Positions 44,626 to 55,145 are shown, numbered from the stretch's first letter. The stretch is DNA of 64,000 nucleotides from Nocardia vulneris (GCF_001613425.1 NZ_BDCI01000043.1:62001-126000); one strand, 5' to 3'. Program-made: numbers and translations. Notes: generated by a model not told the origin, from the sequence alone.

Positions 44626-45699
44626 TCAGTACTGGAGTGAACCACCCCATTGGGTGGTGACACCACCCACATCGACAGTCTGCGGTGCCAAATCGCCCGG
44701 CTGGAGTGGAAGTTTAACCTGCGCAGCGGCTTCGAGTGCGGCGGCGCCGCCCGGCTGCTCCCGGATCCAGTTCTCCACCGCCGCCTTGGCCAGGTTGGCC
44801 TGGGTGGTGTCGAACACCGAGATGGTCTTGTTGTCGGACAGGCCCTCGCCACCGGTGTAGGTGGTCACCTTGACCGTGTTGGCGTCGACGTACTCGACCG
44901 AGACGCCGGCCTCGCCCGCGCCGGTCGGCGTGCGGTACCCGACGGTGCCGACGTAGCCGTGCTCGTTGTTGAAGTGGTGCGTGTTCGCCACGTAGCCGGG
45001 CAGCACGGCGCCACCGTCGATGTTCGCACCGATCTCCTGGTGCGGACCGGTCATCTCGACCACCGGCGCGGGCGGTGCGGCCTGCAGCTGCGGCGCCTGC
45101 CAGCGCGGCTGCTGCTGCGGCTGCACCAGCGTCTCGGGCTGCTGGGCCTGCGCGTTCTCGCCGGTGCCCGGCTGGGCCTGGGTGCCCGGCGCGTTGGTGC
45201 CCGGCTGCGCCTGCTTCGGCTCGCCCGACTGCTCGCCGGGCTGCTGCTCACCGGCCGGCGCGTCCGGCGCGACCGCGGGCTGGTCCTTCTGCCCCGGCAC
45301 CGGCAGCGGCGCGATACGCGGGGTGGTGACACCCGGCTGCGTCGGCTGGGCCAGCTTCGGATCCTTCGGCGGATTCGGCATGACCTGGTTCGGATCCGGG
45401 GTGGTGACGCCCGGCTGGCTCGGACTCGGCGCCGGCGGCACGGTCGGCTTGTTCGGGTCCGTCGGCTTGTTCGGATCCGGCTTGGTGGTGTCGGGGCTCG
45501 GTGGAGCCTCGTTCACCCCCGGCTGCGCCGGTGCCGGAGCCGGCGGCGCGGTGGTGGGTGGAACGGTCGGATCCCCTGGAGCTGCCCCCGCCGGCGCCGC
45601 GAACAGAGTGGCCACGGCAGCCGCGGTAGCCAGTGGCAACGAGGTGCTAGCCATCGCTCGCTGCGCCCGACTCGGCTTACGATGTTTCACTTTTCGCAT
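44626..45699 (-). CDS. Secreted Pro/Gln-rich protein with C-terminal domain
   Basis: A 357-residue exported protein. The basic N-terminus MRKVKHRKPSRAQRAM and a hydrophobic stretch end in AAPAGAA, a signal peptide. About 170 residues of Pro/Gln/Thr-rich linker carry short repeats (QPGVTTP, PDPNKP, QPGT). The C-terminal 150 residues are globular (GYVANTHHFNNEHGYVGTVG, VSVEYVDANTVKVTTYTG) without cysteines. Likely a cell-wall-spanning protein. ATG 45699 has GGGAAAGGG immediately before it, so the longer frame upstream is rejected. It lies downstream of lpdA, separated by 265 bp that look non-coding. Confidence 0.78.
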   Translation of the reverse strand: MRKVKHRKPSRAQRAMASTSLPLATAAAVATLFAAPAGAAPGDPTVPPTTAPPAPAPAQPGVNEAPPSPDTTKPDPNKPTDPNKPTVPPAPSPSQPGVTTPDPNQVMPNPPKDPKLAQPTQPGVTTPRIAPLPVPGQKDQPAVAPDAPAGEQQPGEQSGEPKQAQPGTNAPGTQAQPGTGENAQAQQPETLVQPQQQPRWQAPQLQAAPPAPVVEMTGPHQEIGANIDGGAVLPGYVANTHHFNNEHGYVGTVGYRTPTGAGEAGVSVEYVDANTVKVTTYTGGEGLSDNKTISVFDTTQANLAKAAVENWIREQPGGAAALEAAAQVKLPLQPGDLAPQTVDVGGVTTQWGGSLQY

Positions 45700-45964
45700 T
45701 CCCTTTCCCGGGTGTGACCTGGTTCGGCCACACACAGTTGTCTCTGTCGAGACGCCCGGTCGCCGAACGACGCGATGGTCGTTCGCCGTTTCGACTGGGA
45801 AAAGATCCATCCCCCCGAACACCGAACCACGCGACCGCCCGCCGATCGCATCTCTGCGGGAAGTGAACCATATGTAGGCCTGATGAGCAATGTGAATGGA
45901 GACCTAAAGGCCGCACGAACCGCGCTGGAACGCAACCCCATTCGAACAAGGTTCGATCCGGTCC

Positions 45965-47368
45965 TCAATCCAGGTCGTCGTGCCGCATCAGCTGGCGGGC
46001 CGCCTCGGTGACCGACCCGGTCAGCGACGGGTAGACCGAGAAGGTCTGCGCCAGGTCGTTGACGGTCAGATTGTTCTGCACCGCGAGCGCGATCGGCAGG
46101 ATGAGCTCCGAGGCGATCGGCGCCACCACCACGCCGCCGATGACCACACCGGTGGCCGGGCGGCAGAAGATCTTCACGAAGCCGCGGCGCAGGCCCGACA
46201 TCTTGGCGCGCGGGTTGGTGTTGAGCGGCAGCATCACCGTGCGTGCCGGGGTCTCACCGTTGTCGATCGCGGTCTGGCTGACGCCGACGGTCGCGATCTC
46301 CGGGCGGGTGAACACCGCCGAGGCCACCGTCTTCAACCGGATCGGGCTGACGCCCTCACCGAGCGCGTGGTACATCGCGATCCGGCCCTGCATCGCGGCC
46401 ACCGAGGCCAGCGGCAGCAGGCCGGTGCAGTCGCCCGCGGCGTAGATGCCCGGCACCGAGGTCCGCGACACCCGGTCCACCCGCAGGTAGCCGCCGCGGT
46501 CGAGTTCGATGCCGACCCGGTCCAGGCCGAGGCCCTCGGTATTCGGGGTGGAACCGACCGTCATGAGCGCGTGCGAACCGGACACCGTCCGGCCGTCGGA
46601 CAGCTTGACCACCACGCCCTGTGCGGTGCGCTCGACCGCGTCGGCCCTGGCGTGCTTGACCAGCTCCACACCGCGTTCGGCGAGCGCGTCCTCGAGCACC
46701 AGGGCGGCGTCGGCGTCCTCGCCGGGCAGCACGCGGTCGCGACTGGACACCAGCCGCACCCGGACCCCCATTTCGGTGTACGCCGAGACGAATTCGGCGC
46801 CGGTGACACCCGAGCCGACCACCACCAGCGTCTCCGGCAGCTCCTCGAGGTCGTAGAGCTGGCGCCAGTTCAGGATGCGTTCGCCGTCGGGCTCGGCGCC
46901 CGGCAACACGCGCGGGCTCGCGCCAGTGGCGATCAACACAACTTCGGCCTCGATGGTCGCCTCGGTGCCGTCGGCCAGCTTGGCGAGCACCTGGTGCGCG
47001 GCGAGACCGGTGGCGGGGCCGACCAGCTCGGCGCGACCGGCAAGGACCGTCACCCCGACGGTCTGCAACTTGGACCGGATATCGGAGGACTGGGCGAGCG
47101 CGAGCGCCTTGACGCGGCCGTTCACCTCCGACAGCTGCACGGTCGCCTGGTTCGGGTCGAGGGTGATGCCGAGATCCCGGGCTCGGCGCAGGTCGGTGCG
47201 CACGCCGGTGGACGCGATGAAGGTCTTCGAGGGAACGCAGTCCCAGAGCACACATGCCCCGCCGATGCCGTCGCTATCGATCAGCGTCACCGACGCACCG
47301 TGCTGGGCCGCCACCAGCGCCGCCTCGTAGCCGGCCGGTCCGCCACCGATGATCGCTATGCGGGTCAT
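45965..47368 (-). CDS. lpdA: NAD(P)H-quinone oxidoreductase LpdA
   Basis: A 467-residue flavoprotein disulfide reductase homologue. FAD fold IAIIGGGPAGYEAALVAAQ (4-22), then GGACVLWDCVPSK, where the usual CxxxxC redox pair is preserved as Cys-Val-Leu-Trp-Asp-Cys. NAD(P) fold LVVVGSGVTGAEFVSAY, and IYAAGDCTG. The family lacks the C-terminal HPT/SE active-site motif of true lipoamide dehydrogenases, and none is seen here. In M. tuberculosis the counterpart (Rv3303c) reduces quinones and supports resistance to oxidative stress. ATG 47368 has GGAGG 6-7 bp upstream. Confidence 0.93.
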   Translation of the reverse strand: MTRIAIIGGGPAGYEAALVAAQHGASVTLIDSDGIGGACVLWDCVPSKTFIASTGVRTDLRRARDLGITLDPNQATVQLSEVNGRVKALALAQSSDIRSKLQTVGVTVLAGRAELVGPATGLAAHQVLAKLADGTEATIEAEVVLIATGASPRVLPGAEPDGERILNWRQLYDLEELPETLVVVGSGVTGAEFVSAYTEMGVRVRLVSSRDRVLPGEDADAALVLEDALAERGVELVKHARADAVERTAQGVVVKLSDGRTVSGSHALMTVGSTPNTEGLGLDRVGIELDRGGYLRVDRVSRTSVPGIYAAGDCTGLLPLASVAAMQGRIAMYHALGEGVSPIRLKTVASAVFTRPEIATVGVSQTAIDNGETPARTVMLPLNTNPRAKMSGLRRGFVKIFCRPATGVVIGGVVVAPIASELILPIALAVQNNLTVNDLAQTFSVYPSLTGSVTEAARQLMRHDDLD

Positions 47369-47572
47369 GGATACCTCCGCTTCAGGGTTGCGCACCGGGA
47401 TCTCCGGTACCTGTCAACGTTATCGGGCGAGACAGGTCACACCATGGTTGCCCGCCCGACCTGCCGCGTGTGCCGCCGTCCCCCAGGTCGCCGCGCCCGG
47501 GGCGCGCCACAGGAATACCGCATCTGGCCGGGATAGAGTCGATCCCAGGATCTTATTGGCTACCCTTTGCTG

Positions 47573-48046
47573 GTGCCGATCTACGCCGCCTACGGGTCCA
47601 ACATGGACTCAACCCAGATGCTCGAGCGCTGCCCGCACTCGCCTATGTCCGGAACGGGCTGGCTGGAGGGCTGGCGGCTCACCTTCGCCGGTGACGACAT
47701 CGGCTGGGAAGGGCCCCTGGCGACGGTGGTCGAGGAGCCTGGCTCCCGCGTCTTCGTCGTCCTCTATGACGTGTCACCCGAAGACGAGCAGCGGCTGGAT
47801 CGCTGGGAAGGCTCGGACTTCGGTATCCACAAGAAGATCCGACTGCGGGTGACCCGCAGCGAGAGCGGCGCCGACCCGACGCTGGCGTGGCTGTACGTAC
47901 TCGACGCCTACGAGGGCGGGCTGCCCTCCGCGCGCTACATCGGCGTTATCGCCGACGCGGCCGAAAAAGCCGGTGCGCCAGAGGATTACGTGCACTCGCT
48001 GCGAACCCGGAACAGCCGCAACGTGGGCCCCGGCAACTTCGGCTGA
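47573..48046 (+). CDS. Gamma-glutamylcyclotransferase-like protein
   Basis: A 157-residue GGCT/AIG2-fold protein: the YAAYGSNMDSTQM substrate loop, AEG-like VEEPGSRVFVVLYDVSPEDEQRLDRWEG strand-helix (only cited in part) and the EGGLPSARY loop. It would act on a gamma-glutamyl or related small substrate, but the catalytic Glu is not placed with confidence. The start is likely GTG 47573, directly before PIYAAYGSN; a TTG at 47567 is possible. Orthologue of Rv3304 by context, divergent from lpdA. Confidence 0.8.
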   Translation: MPIYAAYGSNMDSTQMLERCPHSPMSGTGWLEGWRLTFAGDDIGWEGPLATVVEEPGSRVFVVLYDVSPEDEQRLDRWEGSDFGIHKKIRLRVTRSESGADPTLAWLYVLDAYEGGLPSARYIGVIADAAEKAGAPEDYVHSLRTRNSRNVGPGNFG

Positions 48047-48056
48047 CAGATCGAGA

Positions 48057-48090
48057 ACGACGTGGCGGGCCCGCAGGCCGGCCACGTCGT
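48057..48090. terminator. Hairpin terminator between convergent genes
   Basis: Perfect 10-bp arms ACGACGTGGC / GCCACGTCGT around a GC-rich 14-nt loop, 10 bp after one stop and 13 bp before the other. Confidence 0.7.
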
Positions 48091-48103
48091 GCCGAATCGA
48101 AGA

Positions 48104-49372
48104 TCAGCGCAGGTCGGGATCCGCGTTGAGCACGATATTGCTCATCACCCGCACACCCACCGCGAGCGCCCGCTCGTCCAGGTCGAAGGTCGGCTGATGC
48201 AGATCGAGCTGCTCGCCGTGCCCGGACCAGACACCGAGGCGCGCCATCGCACCCGGCACCTCCTCCAGGTACCACGAGAAGTCTTCGCCGCCACCGGATT
48301 GCATGGTGTCGGCCAGCGCGTCCGGGCCGATCATCCGGATCGCGTCCTCGAACATCCGGGTGGATTCCTCGTCGTTCACCACCGGCGGCACGCCGCGCCG
48401 GTAGTTCAGCTGGTAGCGCACGCCGGTCGGCGCGAGCAGCCCGTCGACGATCTCGCGGACCATCGGCTCCAACAGCGACCAGGTGGCGTGATCGCCGGTG
48501 CGGACGGTGCCGGTGAGCATGCCGGTCTGCGGAATCGCGTTGGGCGCCTTGCCCGCACTCACCGCGCCCCACACCATGACGGTGCTGGTCCGCGGGTCGA
48601 TGCGCCGGCTGAGCAAACCGGGCAGGCCGGTGATCACAGTGCCGATGGCGTAGACCAGATCGCTGGTCAGGTGCGGGCGCGAGGTGTGCCCGCCCGGCGA
48701 ATCCAGTACCAGCTCGATGGTGTCGGCGGCCGAGGTGATCGCGCCGACCCGGATGCCGATCCGGCCCACCTCGAGGCGCGGATCGCAGTGCAGCGCGAAA
48801 ATCCGCTCCACACCCTCCATCGCGCCGGTGGCGACCACGTCGATCGCGCCGCCCGGCATCACCTCCTCGGCGGGCTGGAACACCAGGCGCACGCCGACCG
48901 GCAGCTCCGGCACCTCGGACAGCGCGAGCGCGGTGCCGAGCAGGATCGTGGTGTGCGCGTCGTGGCCGCACGCGTGCGAGACGCCGGGCACGGTGGAGGC
49001 GAAGCTGAGACCGGTGAACTCCTGGAGCGGCAGCGCGTCCATATCGGCGCGCAGGCCGATGCGCGGGCCTTCCGGGCCGATGTCACAGATGATCCCGGTG
49101 CCACCGGGTAACAGCTGCGGGGTGAGTCCCGCCTTGGTCAGCCACGACGAGATGAACTCGGTCGTGGCGAACTCGGTCCGGGAAAGTTCCGGGTGGGCGT
49201 GGATGTGCCGACGCCACTGCACGAGATCGACCGCGTGCTCGGCCAGCCATCCTTCGACGGCCGCCCGCCCGGTTACCGTGGTGTCCGGCATCGCGATGCT
49301 CTCGGGGCCCATCGTGACCAGGCACGCCCCCGCCTCTGAACCTCGCGCCGCCGAACGGCCGGTATTGCTCAC
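48104..49372 (-). CDS. amiA1: M20-family amidohydrolase (AmiA type)
   Basis: A 422-residue zinc/manganese peptidase-like hydrolase of N-acyl amino acids. Metal and catalytic motifs: HIHAHPELS, RADMDALPL, HACGHDAHT, FQPAEEVMPGGA and SGGGEDFSWYL. The lid/dimer domain is at about 205-320. GTG 49372 overlaps the upstream stop (GTGA), so it is coupled to amiB1; internal ATGs would remove 20-27 residues. Substrate unknown. Confidence 0.9.
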   Translation of the reverse strand: MSNTGRSAARGSEAGACLVTMGPESIAMPDTTVTGRAAVEGWLAEHAVDLVQWRRHIHAHPELSRTEFATTEFISSWLTKAGLTPQLLPGGTGIICDIGPEGPRIGLRADMDALPLQEFTGLSFASTVPGVSHACGHDAHTTILLGTALALSEVPELPVGVRLVFQPAEEVMPGGAIDVVATGAMEGVERIFALHCDPRLEVGRIGIRVGAITSAADTIELVLDSPGGHTSRPHLTSDLVYAIGTVITGLPGLLSRRIDPRTSTVMVWGAVSAGKAPNAIPQTGMLTGTVRTGDHATWSLLEPMVREIVDGLLAPTGVRYQLNYRRGVPPVVNDEESTRMFEDAIRMIGPDALADTMQSGGGEDFSWYLEEVPGAMARLGVWSGHGEQLDLHQPTFDLDERALAVGVRVMSNIVLNADPDLR

Positions 49373-50607
49373 CGAAATTCCTCCTGTCGTTGAACGAGCC
49401 GTTGCAACAACCTGTCCCTGTGTTCTTCATCGCCCGCGGCGGTGATCGCGGTACGCGCCAGTGCGAGCGAACCGTCGAGCACCGCTCGATCTGCCGAGGC
49501 GTTGACACTCGCCGCGGCGAAACCTGGCTGGTGGGTCACCGCGCCACCGGCATCAATGCCGATAACTGGGTGGATGCCCGGAATGACGTTGGTGACGTTG
49601 CCCATGTCCGTGCTTCCGAGCGGCCGCTGTGCCTCGAGCTCGGGTGCGATCGGCACTCGCCCCAATCCGGTTATCTGTTCGCGGTAGGCAAACAGTAACT
49701 CCGGATCGGGTGTCAGCTCGGTATATGTCGGCGCGACAGTCCGGATTTCCTGGTGGCAGCCGGTCGCGAGGGCGCCCGCCTCGAAACACGCCGACGCTCG
49801 TCGCATCAGATTGTCGAGTGACGCCGAGTCGACTGCACGTAGGTAATACAGCAGTTCCGCACGTCCGGGCACGATGTTGGGGGCTACCCCACCGTCGCCG
49901 ACTATACCGTGAAGTTGCTGGCCAGGCTGGAGATGCTGCCTCAGCAATCCGAGGGCAACCTGGGTGACGGTGACCGCGTCGCCGGCGTTGAGACCCAGGT
50001 GCGGCGCGGCGCTCGCGTGCGCCTCGCGACCGTGGAACACCACCGACAGGTCGGCCATCGCGAGCGAATGCGCGCCCGCGATATCGAGCGGCCCGGGATG
50101 CACCATCATCGCCATCGCCACGTCGTCGAAGACGCCGCGCTCCAGCATCAGCACCTTGCCGCCGCCGCTCTCCTCGGCGGGCGTGCCGAGCACCAGCACG
50201 GTCAGCCCGAGCGCGTCGGCGACCTCCGCGAGACCGAGCGCGGCGCCCACCGACGCGGCGGCGATGATGTTGTGCCCGCAGGCATGTCCCATGCCCGGCA
50301 GCGCGTCGTACTCCGCGCACAGCGCGACCGTGAGCGGACCGCTACCGAAGCTCGCGCGGAACGCGGTCGGCAGCTCGGCCACGCCGGTCCGGATCTCGAA
50401 ACCGCGCTCGGCGAGCGGCGCGATGGTCTTGGCCATGCTGCGCGTCTCTTCGAACGCCAGCTCCGGTTCGGCGTGGATCGAGTGCGAGAGATCGATCAGC
50501 AGATCGCCCGCGGTCTTGATGGCGGCGTCCGACAGCTGCACGGCCTCGGCACGCGCGCTGCGGTAGTCGCTGCGTGATTCCTGGTGCCCGCTGCGCGGTG
50601 GTGGCAT
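49369..50607 (-). CDS. amiB1: M20-family amidohydrolase (AmiB type)
   Basis: A 412-residue paralogue of the adjacent AmiA. It has HSIHAEPELAFEE, CAEYDALPGMGHACGHN, LGTPAEESGGGK and AGGAVTHQPGFA in the expected order. The two enzymes form an operon and may hydrolyse related acyl-amino acids or form a mixed complex. ATG 50607 is taken because it starts the conserved N-terminus; the frame extends nine codons further up. Confidence 0.9.
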   Translation of the reverse strand: MPPPRSGHQESRSDYRSARAEAVQLSDAAIKTAGDLLIDLSHSIHAEPELAFEETRSMAKTIAPLAERGFEIRTGVAELPTAFRASFGSGPLTVALCAEYDALPGMGHACGHNIIAAASVGAALGLAEVADALGLTVLVLGTPAEESGGGKVLMLERGVFDDVAMAMMVHPGPLDIAGAHSLAMADLSVVFHGREAHASAAPHLGLNAGDAVTVTQVALGLLRQHLQPGQQLHGIVGDGGVAPNIVPGRAELLYYLRAVDSASLDNLMRRASACFEAGALATGCHQEIRTVAPTYTELTPDPELLFAYREQITGLGRVPIAPELEAQRPLGSTDMGNVTNVIPGIHPVIGIDAGGAVTHQPGFAAASVNASADRAVLDGSLALARTAITAAGDEEHRDRLLQRLVQRQEEFR

Positions 50608-50711
50608 GGCACACAGTCTTGCACTGCACCGCAAACCGAGCGTGGCTCAGATCGCGGCTACTGCCCGGGCAACCTTGCTCGAGCTGCGAATTCAGATGTT
50701 CGCGGGAACGA

Positions 50712-51416
50712 TCAGCCCGCGGCGAAGGCGAGGTTGTCCGGGGTGGTCGGCACCGCGAGACCGGCGAGCGCCTTGGCGTGCAGCGCGCTCTTGATCACCG
50801 GCAGATTGGGTTTGCGGTTGCTCGCCAGGGCCGCGGCGCGCGCAACAGCGGTCGCCAGCAACGACTCGGCATCGGCCTTGTCGTCGACGATGCCCGCGGC
50901 GATCGCCTCGTCGGCCGGGTAGCGGTGGCCGGTGGTCATCGCCTGCACGCAGACCTGATTCGCCAGCCGCTCGGTGAGCAGCGCGTTCATACCGACCGTG
51001 AACGGCATGCCCAGGTGCACCTCGGGCAGGCAGTAGAAGCCGCGGTCCGCCCGCATCACCCGGAAGTCGTGCGAGGTGGCCAGCATGGCGCCCGCGCCGA
51101 ACGCGTGCCCGTTGATCGCCGCCACCGTCGGCATCGGGAACTGCAGCAAGCGGGTGTACAGCGTGTGCACGCGATCCAGGTAGGCGTGCGTCTTGTCCAG
51201 ATTGCCGAACAGCCAGTCCGTGTCGAGCCCGTTGCTGTAGAACTTGCCGGTCGCCACCGTCACCAGCGCGGCCGGGCCCTCAGAGCCCTCCACCTTGTCC
51301 AGCACCCGATGGAACTCATCGATCCAGTCCGGGTGGAAGCGGTTCTCGCTGTCGGTCTGCCCCTCGTTCCCGAGGTACACGACGAACACTTCCCCTTCAC
51401 GTTCCAGATACGGCAT
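50712..51416 (-). CDS. Enoyl-CoA hydratase/isomerase family protein
   Basis: A 234-residue crotonase-fold protein. The oxyanion-hole segments are FYSNGLDTDWL (about 58-68) and NGHAFGAGAMLATSHDFRVM, with FYCLPEVHLGMPFT after it. The Glu of PEVHLG is present but the second catalytic Glu of hydratases is not evident, which resembles delta3-delta2-enoyl-CoA isomerases. It may therefore isomerise unsaturated acyl-CoAs. It lies 104 bp upstream of amiB1 on the same strand and 576 bp from deoD. Confidence 0.85.
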   Translation of the reverse strand: MPYLEREGEVFVVYLGNEGQTDSENRFHPDWIDEFHRVLDKVEGSEGPAALVTVATGKFYSNGLDTDWLFGNLDKTHAYLDRVHTLYTRLLQFPMPTVAAINGHAFGAGAMLATSHDFRVMRADRGFYCLPEVHLGMPFTVGMNALLTERLANQVCVQAMTTGHRYPADEAIAAGIVDDKADAESLLATAVARAAALASNRKPNLPVIKSALHAKALAGLAVPTTPDNLAFAAG

Positions 51417-51572
51417 GCGAGGAGCGTATCCGGCACACCCCGAACTTCCTACTCATGGGTAGCAACATCACAGTTGACGGCCGCGCACGTCGAACCCGCT
51501 GCACTACCCCGCCGAAACAGGCAGTCCACACCACGCATCGGCACAACGCCGCCGCCATACCACTCCCCGCCC

Positions 51573-51834
51573 GAAGCGAGTCCGCTAACGCGCAGTCCGC
51601 AACACCCATCCCGCGGTACACGCCGCCACGCCACTCCACACCCCAATCCCCCCACCACGAAGCGAGTCCGCCGAAACGCACAGTCCGCAACACCCATCCC
51701 GCGGTACACGCCGCCACGCCACTCCACACCCCAATCCCCCCACCACGAAGCGAGTCCGCCGAAACGCACAGTCCGCAACACCCATCCCGCGGTACACCAC
51801 CACGCCACTCCCCCACCCACGTCCCCACCACGGA
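51573..51834. repeat. Tandem repeat, about three copies of an 88-bp unit
   Basis: Copies begin GAAGCGAGTCCG at 51573, 51659 and 51747; the first is 86 bp, the second 88 bp, the third decays after 51795. Copies 1 and 2 differ only near TAACGCGCAG / GAAACGCACAG, and copies 2 and 3 are identical for about 50 bp. The period is not a multiple of three, and the sequence lacks codon bias, so it is non-coding. It lies between the divergent enoyl-CoA hydratase and deoD genes. Confidence 0.92.
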
Positions 51835-51854
51835 GCGAGTCTTACGAGCGACCC

Positions 51855-51947
51855 GTTCGCGGCCGTCTCGCGGCCCAGCGGCCGAAGCGCATGCGCCGCA
51901 GGCGCGAGTCTCGGCCGCTGGGCCGCGAGACACCAGGGGCCGCGAAC
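51855..51947. repeat. Long palindrome: 21-bp inner plus 10-bp outer arms
   Basis: Inner arms 51865-51885 and 51911-51931 are perfect reverse complements (21 bp, starting GTCTCGCGGCCCAGC). Outer arms GTTCGCGGCC (51855-51864) and GGCCGCGAAC (51938-51947) extend the pairing past a 6-nt bulge. The 25-nt loop carries the small dyad GCGCATGCGC. Position just before deoD suggests a terminator or structured element. Confidence 0.9.
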
Positions 51948-51977
51948 ACGCCGCGCCCGCGCGGCCAAAAACCCGAC

Positions 51978-51983
51978 TATCGT
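51978..51983 (+). promoter_or_regulatory. Putative deoD -10 element (leaderless)
   Basis: TATCGT lies 8 bp before ATG 51992, placing the transcription start at or beside the first codon. No ribosome-binding sequence precedes the ATG. Confidence 0.45.
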
Positions 51984-51991
51984 GTGTTTCC

Positions 51992-52771
51992 ATGCTTGCC
52001 GAACAGGCCGCCGAGGCGATCGCCGAACGTACTGGAGTGCCGCGTCATCGCGTTGCGGTGGTGCTCGGATCGGGTTGGCAGGAGGCGGCGGCCGAGATCG
52101 GTTCGCCGGTCGCCTCGGTTCCGATGTCGGAGTTGCCTGGTTTCGGTATGCCGAGCGCGCAGGGGCACGGCGGCATGGTGCATTCGGTCGGTGTCGGTGA
52201 CACTCCGGTGCTGCTGTTGATGGGTCGTCAGCACCTGTATGAGGGTTATCAGCCCGGTGATGTGGTGCATCCGGTCAGTGCGGCGATCGCGGCGGGGGCC
52301 GAGATCGTGCTGCTCACCAATGCCGCGGGCGGTATCCGTGCGGGGCTGCGGGTCGGCGAGCCGGTGTTGATCGGCGATCATTTGAACTTGACCGGGCGGA
52401 CTCCGCTGACGGGTGCCACCTTCGTGGATCTGGTCGATGCCTGGGATCCCGAATTGCGGGCTCTGGCAAAGGAAATCGATCCGAGCCTGACCGAGGGTGT
52501 GTATGCGGGCCTGACCGGCCCGCAGTACGAGACGCCCGCGGAGATCCGGATGTTGCGCACCATGGGCGCCGATCTGGTCGGTATGTCGACGGTGCTCGAG
52601 GTGATCGCGTGCCGGGCGCTGGGCGCGCGGGTGCTGGGTATCTCGCTGGTCACCAACTTGGCCGCGGGTGTCACCGGCGGGCATCTGTCGCACGCCGAGG
52701 TGCTCGCCGAAGGCCATGCCGCCGCACCGCGTTTGGGCAAGCTGCTGCGCGGCGTGCTGGAACGGGTCTAG
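51992..52771 (+). CDS. deoD: Purine nucleoside phosphorylase
   Basis: A 259-residue trimeric-type PNP that splits purine nucleosides with phosphate to a base and ribose (or deoxyribose) 1-phosphate. Family segments: VAVVLGSGWQEAA, LMGRQHLYEGYQP (phosphate His), LTNAAGGIRAGLRVGEPVLIGDHLNL (cited in part), YAGLTGPQYETPAEIRML and GMSTVLEVIACRALG. The frame stays open far upstream through the repeat block, but the conserved domain and the -10 element fix ATG 51992. The stop is immediately followed by the pmmB ATG (TAGATG). Confidence 0.95.
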   Translation: MLAEQAAEAIAERTGVPRHRVAVVLGSGWQEAAAEIGSPVASVPMSELPGFGMPSAQGHGGMVHSVGVGDTPVLLLMGRQHLYEGYQPGDVVHPVSAAIAAGAEIVLLTNAAGGIRAGLRVGEPVLIGDHLNLTGRTPLTGATFVDLVDAWDPELRALAKEIDPSLTEGVYAGLTGPQYETPAEIRMLRTMGADLVGMSTVLEVIACRALGARVLGISLVTNLAAGVTGGHLSHAEVLAEGHAAAPRLGKLLRGVLERV

Positions 52772-54268
<1,497 letters not shown>

Positions 54269-54289
54269 TCGCCCAGGCATCATCATTTG

Positions 54290-54514
54290 ATGACGGCGAT
54301 GCACTGTACTCACTGCGGCGGCGACGGCCTGGTCCCCGGTTTCATCGAGGATTCCGGCGACAGTTCCCGCGGCCACGTCCGCTGGACCGAAGGCGCCCTG
54401 GAGATCGGCTCCTGGGGCGCCATCCGCACCGGGCGGCCACACTGGCTGGTCGATGCCTATCGATGTCGGGACTGCTCGCACCTGGTCCTGTTCACCAGAC
54501 CTCAGGAGAAGTAA
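54290..54514 (+). CDS. Small zinc-ribbon protein, 74 aa
   Basis: Two CxxC pairs (CTHCGGDG near the start and CRDCSHLVLF near the end) define a zinc ribbon with a 45-residue insert rich in Gly, Arg and Trp. No further domain. ATG 54290 is the first in-frame ATG after a TTG at 54287. It lies 21 bp after pmmB, so is probably co-transcribed, and stops 7 bp from the convergent upp. Role unknown. Confidence 0.72.
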   Translation: MTAMHCTHCGGDGLVPGFIEDSGDSSRGHVRWTEGALEIGSWGAIRTGRPHWLVDAYRCRDCSHLVLFTRPQEK

Positions 54515-54521
54515 GGAGCGG

Positions 54522-55145
54522 TCAGCGGGGGCCGAACTGCCGATCGCCTGCGTCGCCGAGGCCGGGGACGATGTAGGCGTTCTCGTTCAGGCCCTCGTCG
54601 ACAGCCGCGGTGACCAGGCGCACCGGGTGCCCCGACGCGGCCAGCGCGGCCACCCCCTCCGGCGCGGCGACCACGCAGATCGCGGTGATGTCGGTGGCGC
54701 CGCGGGCGGCGAGCAATTCCAGGGTGTGCCGCATCGAGCCGCCGGTGGCCAGCATCGGATCGAGCACGTAGACCGGGAGTCCGGCCAGATCGTCGGGCAG
54801 CGACTCCATATACGGGACCGGCTGGTGGCTCTGCTCGTCGCGCGCGATACCGACGAAGCCGACCCTGGCGTCGGGGATCAACTCGGCGGCCGCGTCCACC
54901 ATGCCGAGGCCCGCGCGCAGCACCGGCACCAGCAGCGGCGGCTGGGCCAGCCGCGCGCCCTGGGTGACGGCCACCGGGGTACTGATCTCGAATCGCTGCG
55001 CGGGCGCGTCGCGCAGCGCCTCGTAGATGAGGATGCGGGTGAGATCGCGCAGCGCGGTACGGAAGGCGGAATTGTCGGTTCGCGCATCTCGCATCGTGGT
55101 CAACAGGGCGGCGGCGAGCGGGTGGTCCACGGTGTCAGTACGCAT
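54522..55145 (-). CDS. upp: Uracil phosphoribosyltransferase
   Basis: A 207-residue salvage enzyme making UMP from uracil and PRPP. FRTALRDLTRILIYEALRD at the N-terminus, VPVLRAGLGMVDAA, the PRPP loop YVLDPMLATGGSMRHT, and the uracil-binding end YIVPGLGDAGDRQFG are all standard. The ATG at 55145 matches the family start; the longer frame upstream is Arg/Pro-rich shadow. Divergent from the ESX-associated gene at 55292. Confidence 0.96.
   Translation of the reverse strand: MRTDTVDHPLAAALLTTMRDARTDNSAFRTALRDLTRILIYEALRDAPAQRFEISTPVAVTQGARLAQPPLLVPVLRAGLGMVDAAAELIPDARVGFVGIARDEQSHQPVPYMESLPDDLAGLPVYVLDPMLATGGSMRHTLELLAARGATDITAICVVAAPEGVAALAASGHPVRLVTAAVDEGLNENAYIVPGLGDAGDRQFGPR

Noticed and set aside
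51573..51834. Possible CRISPR array
   Set aside because: Units are contiguous and repeated over their full 88 bp with no unique spacers, and no cas genes are present.
51455..51991. N-terminal extension of the purine nucleoside phosphorylase frame
   Set aside because: It would translate the 88-bp repeat and the palindrome; the PNP fold starts at 51992 directly after a -10 element.
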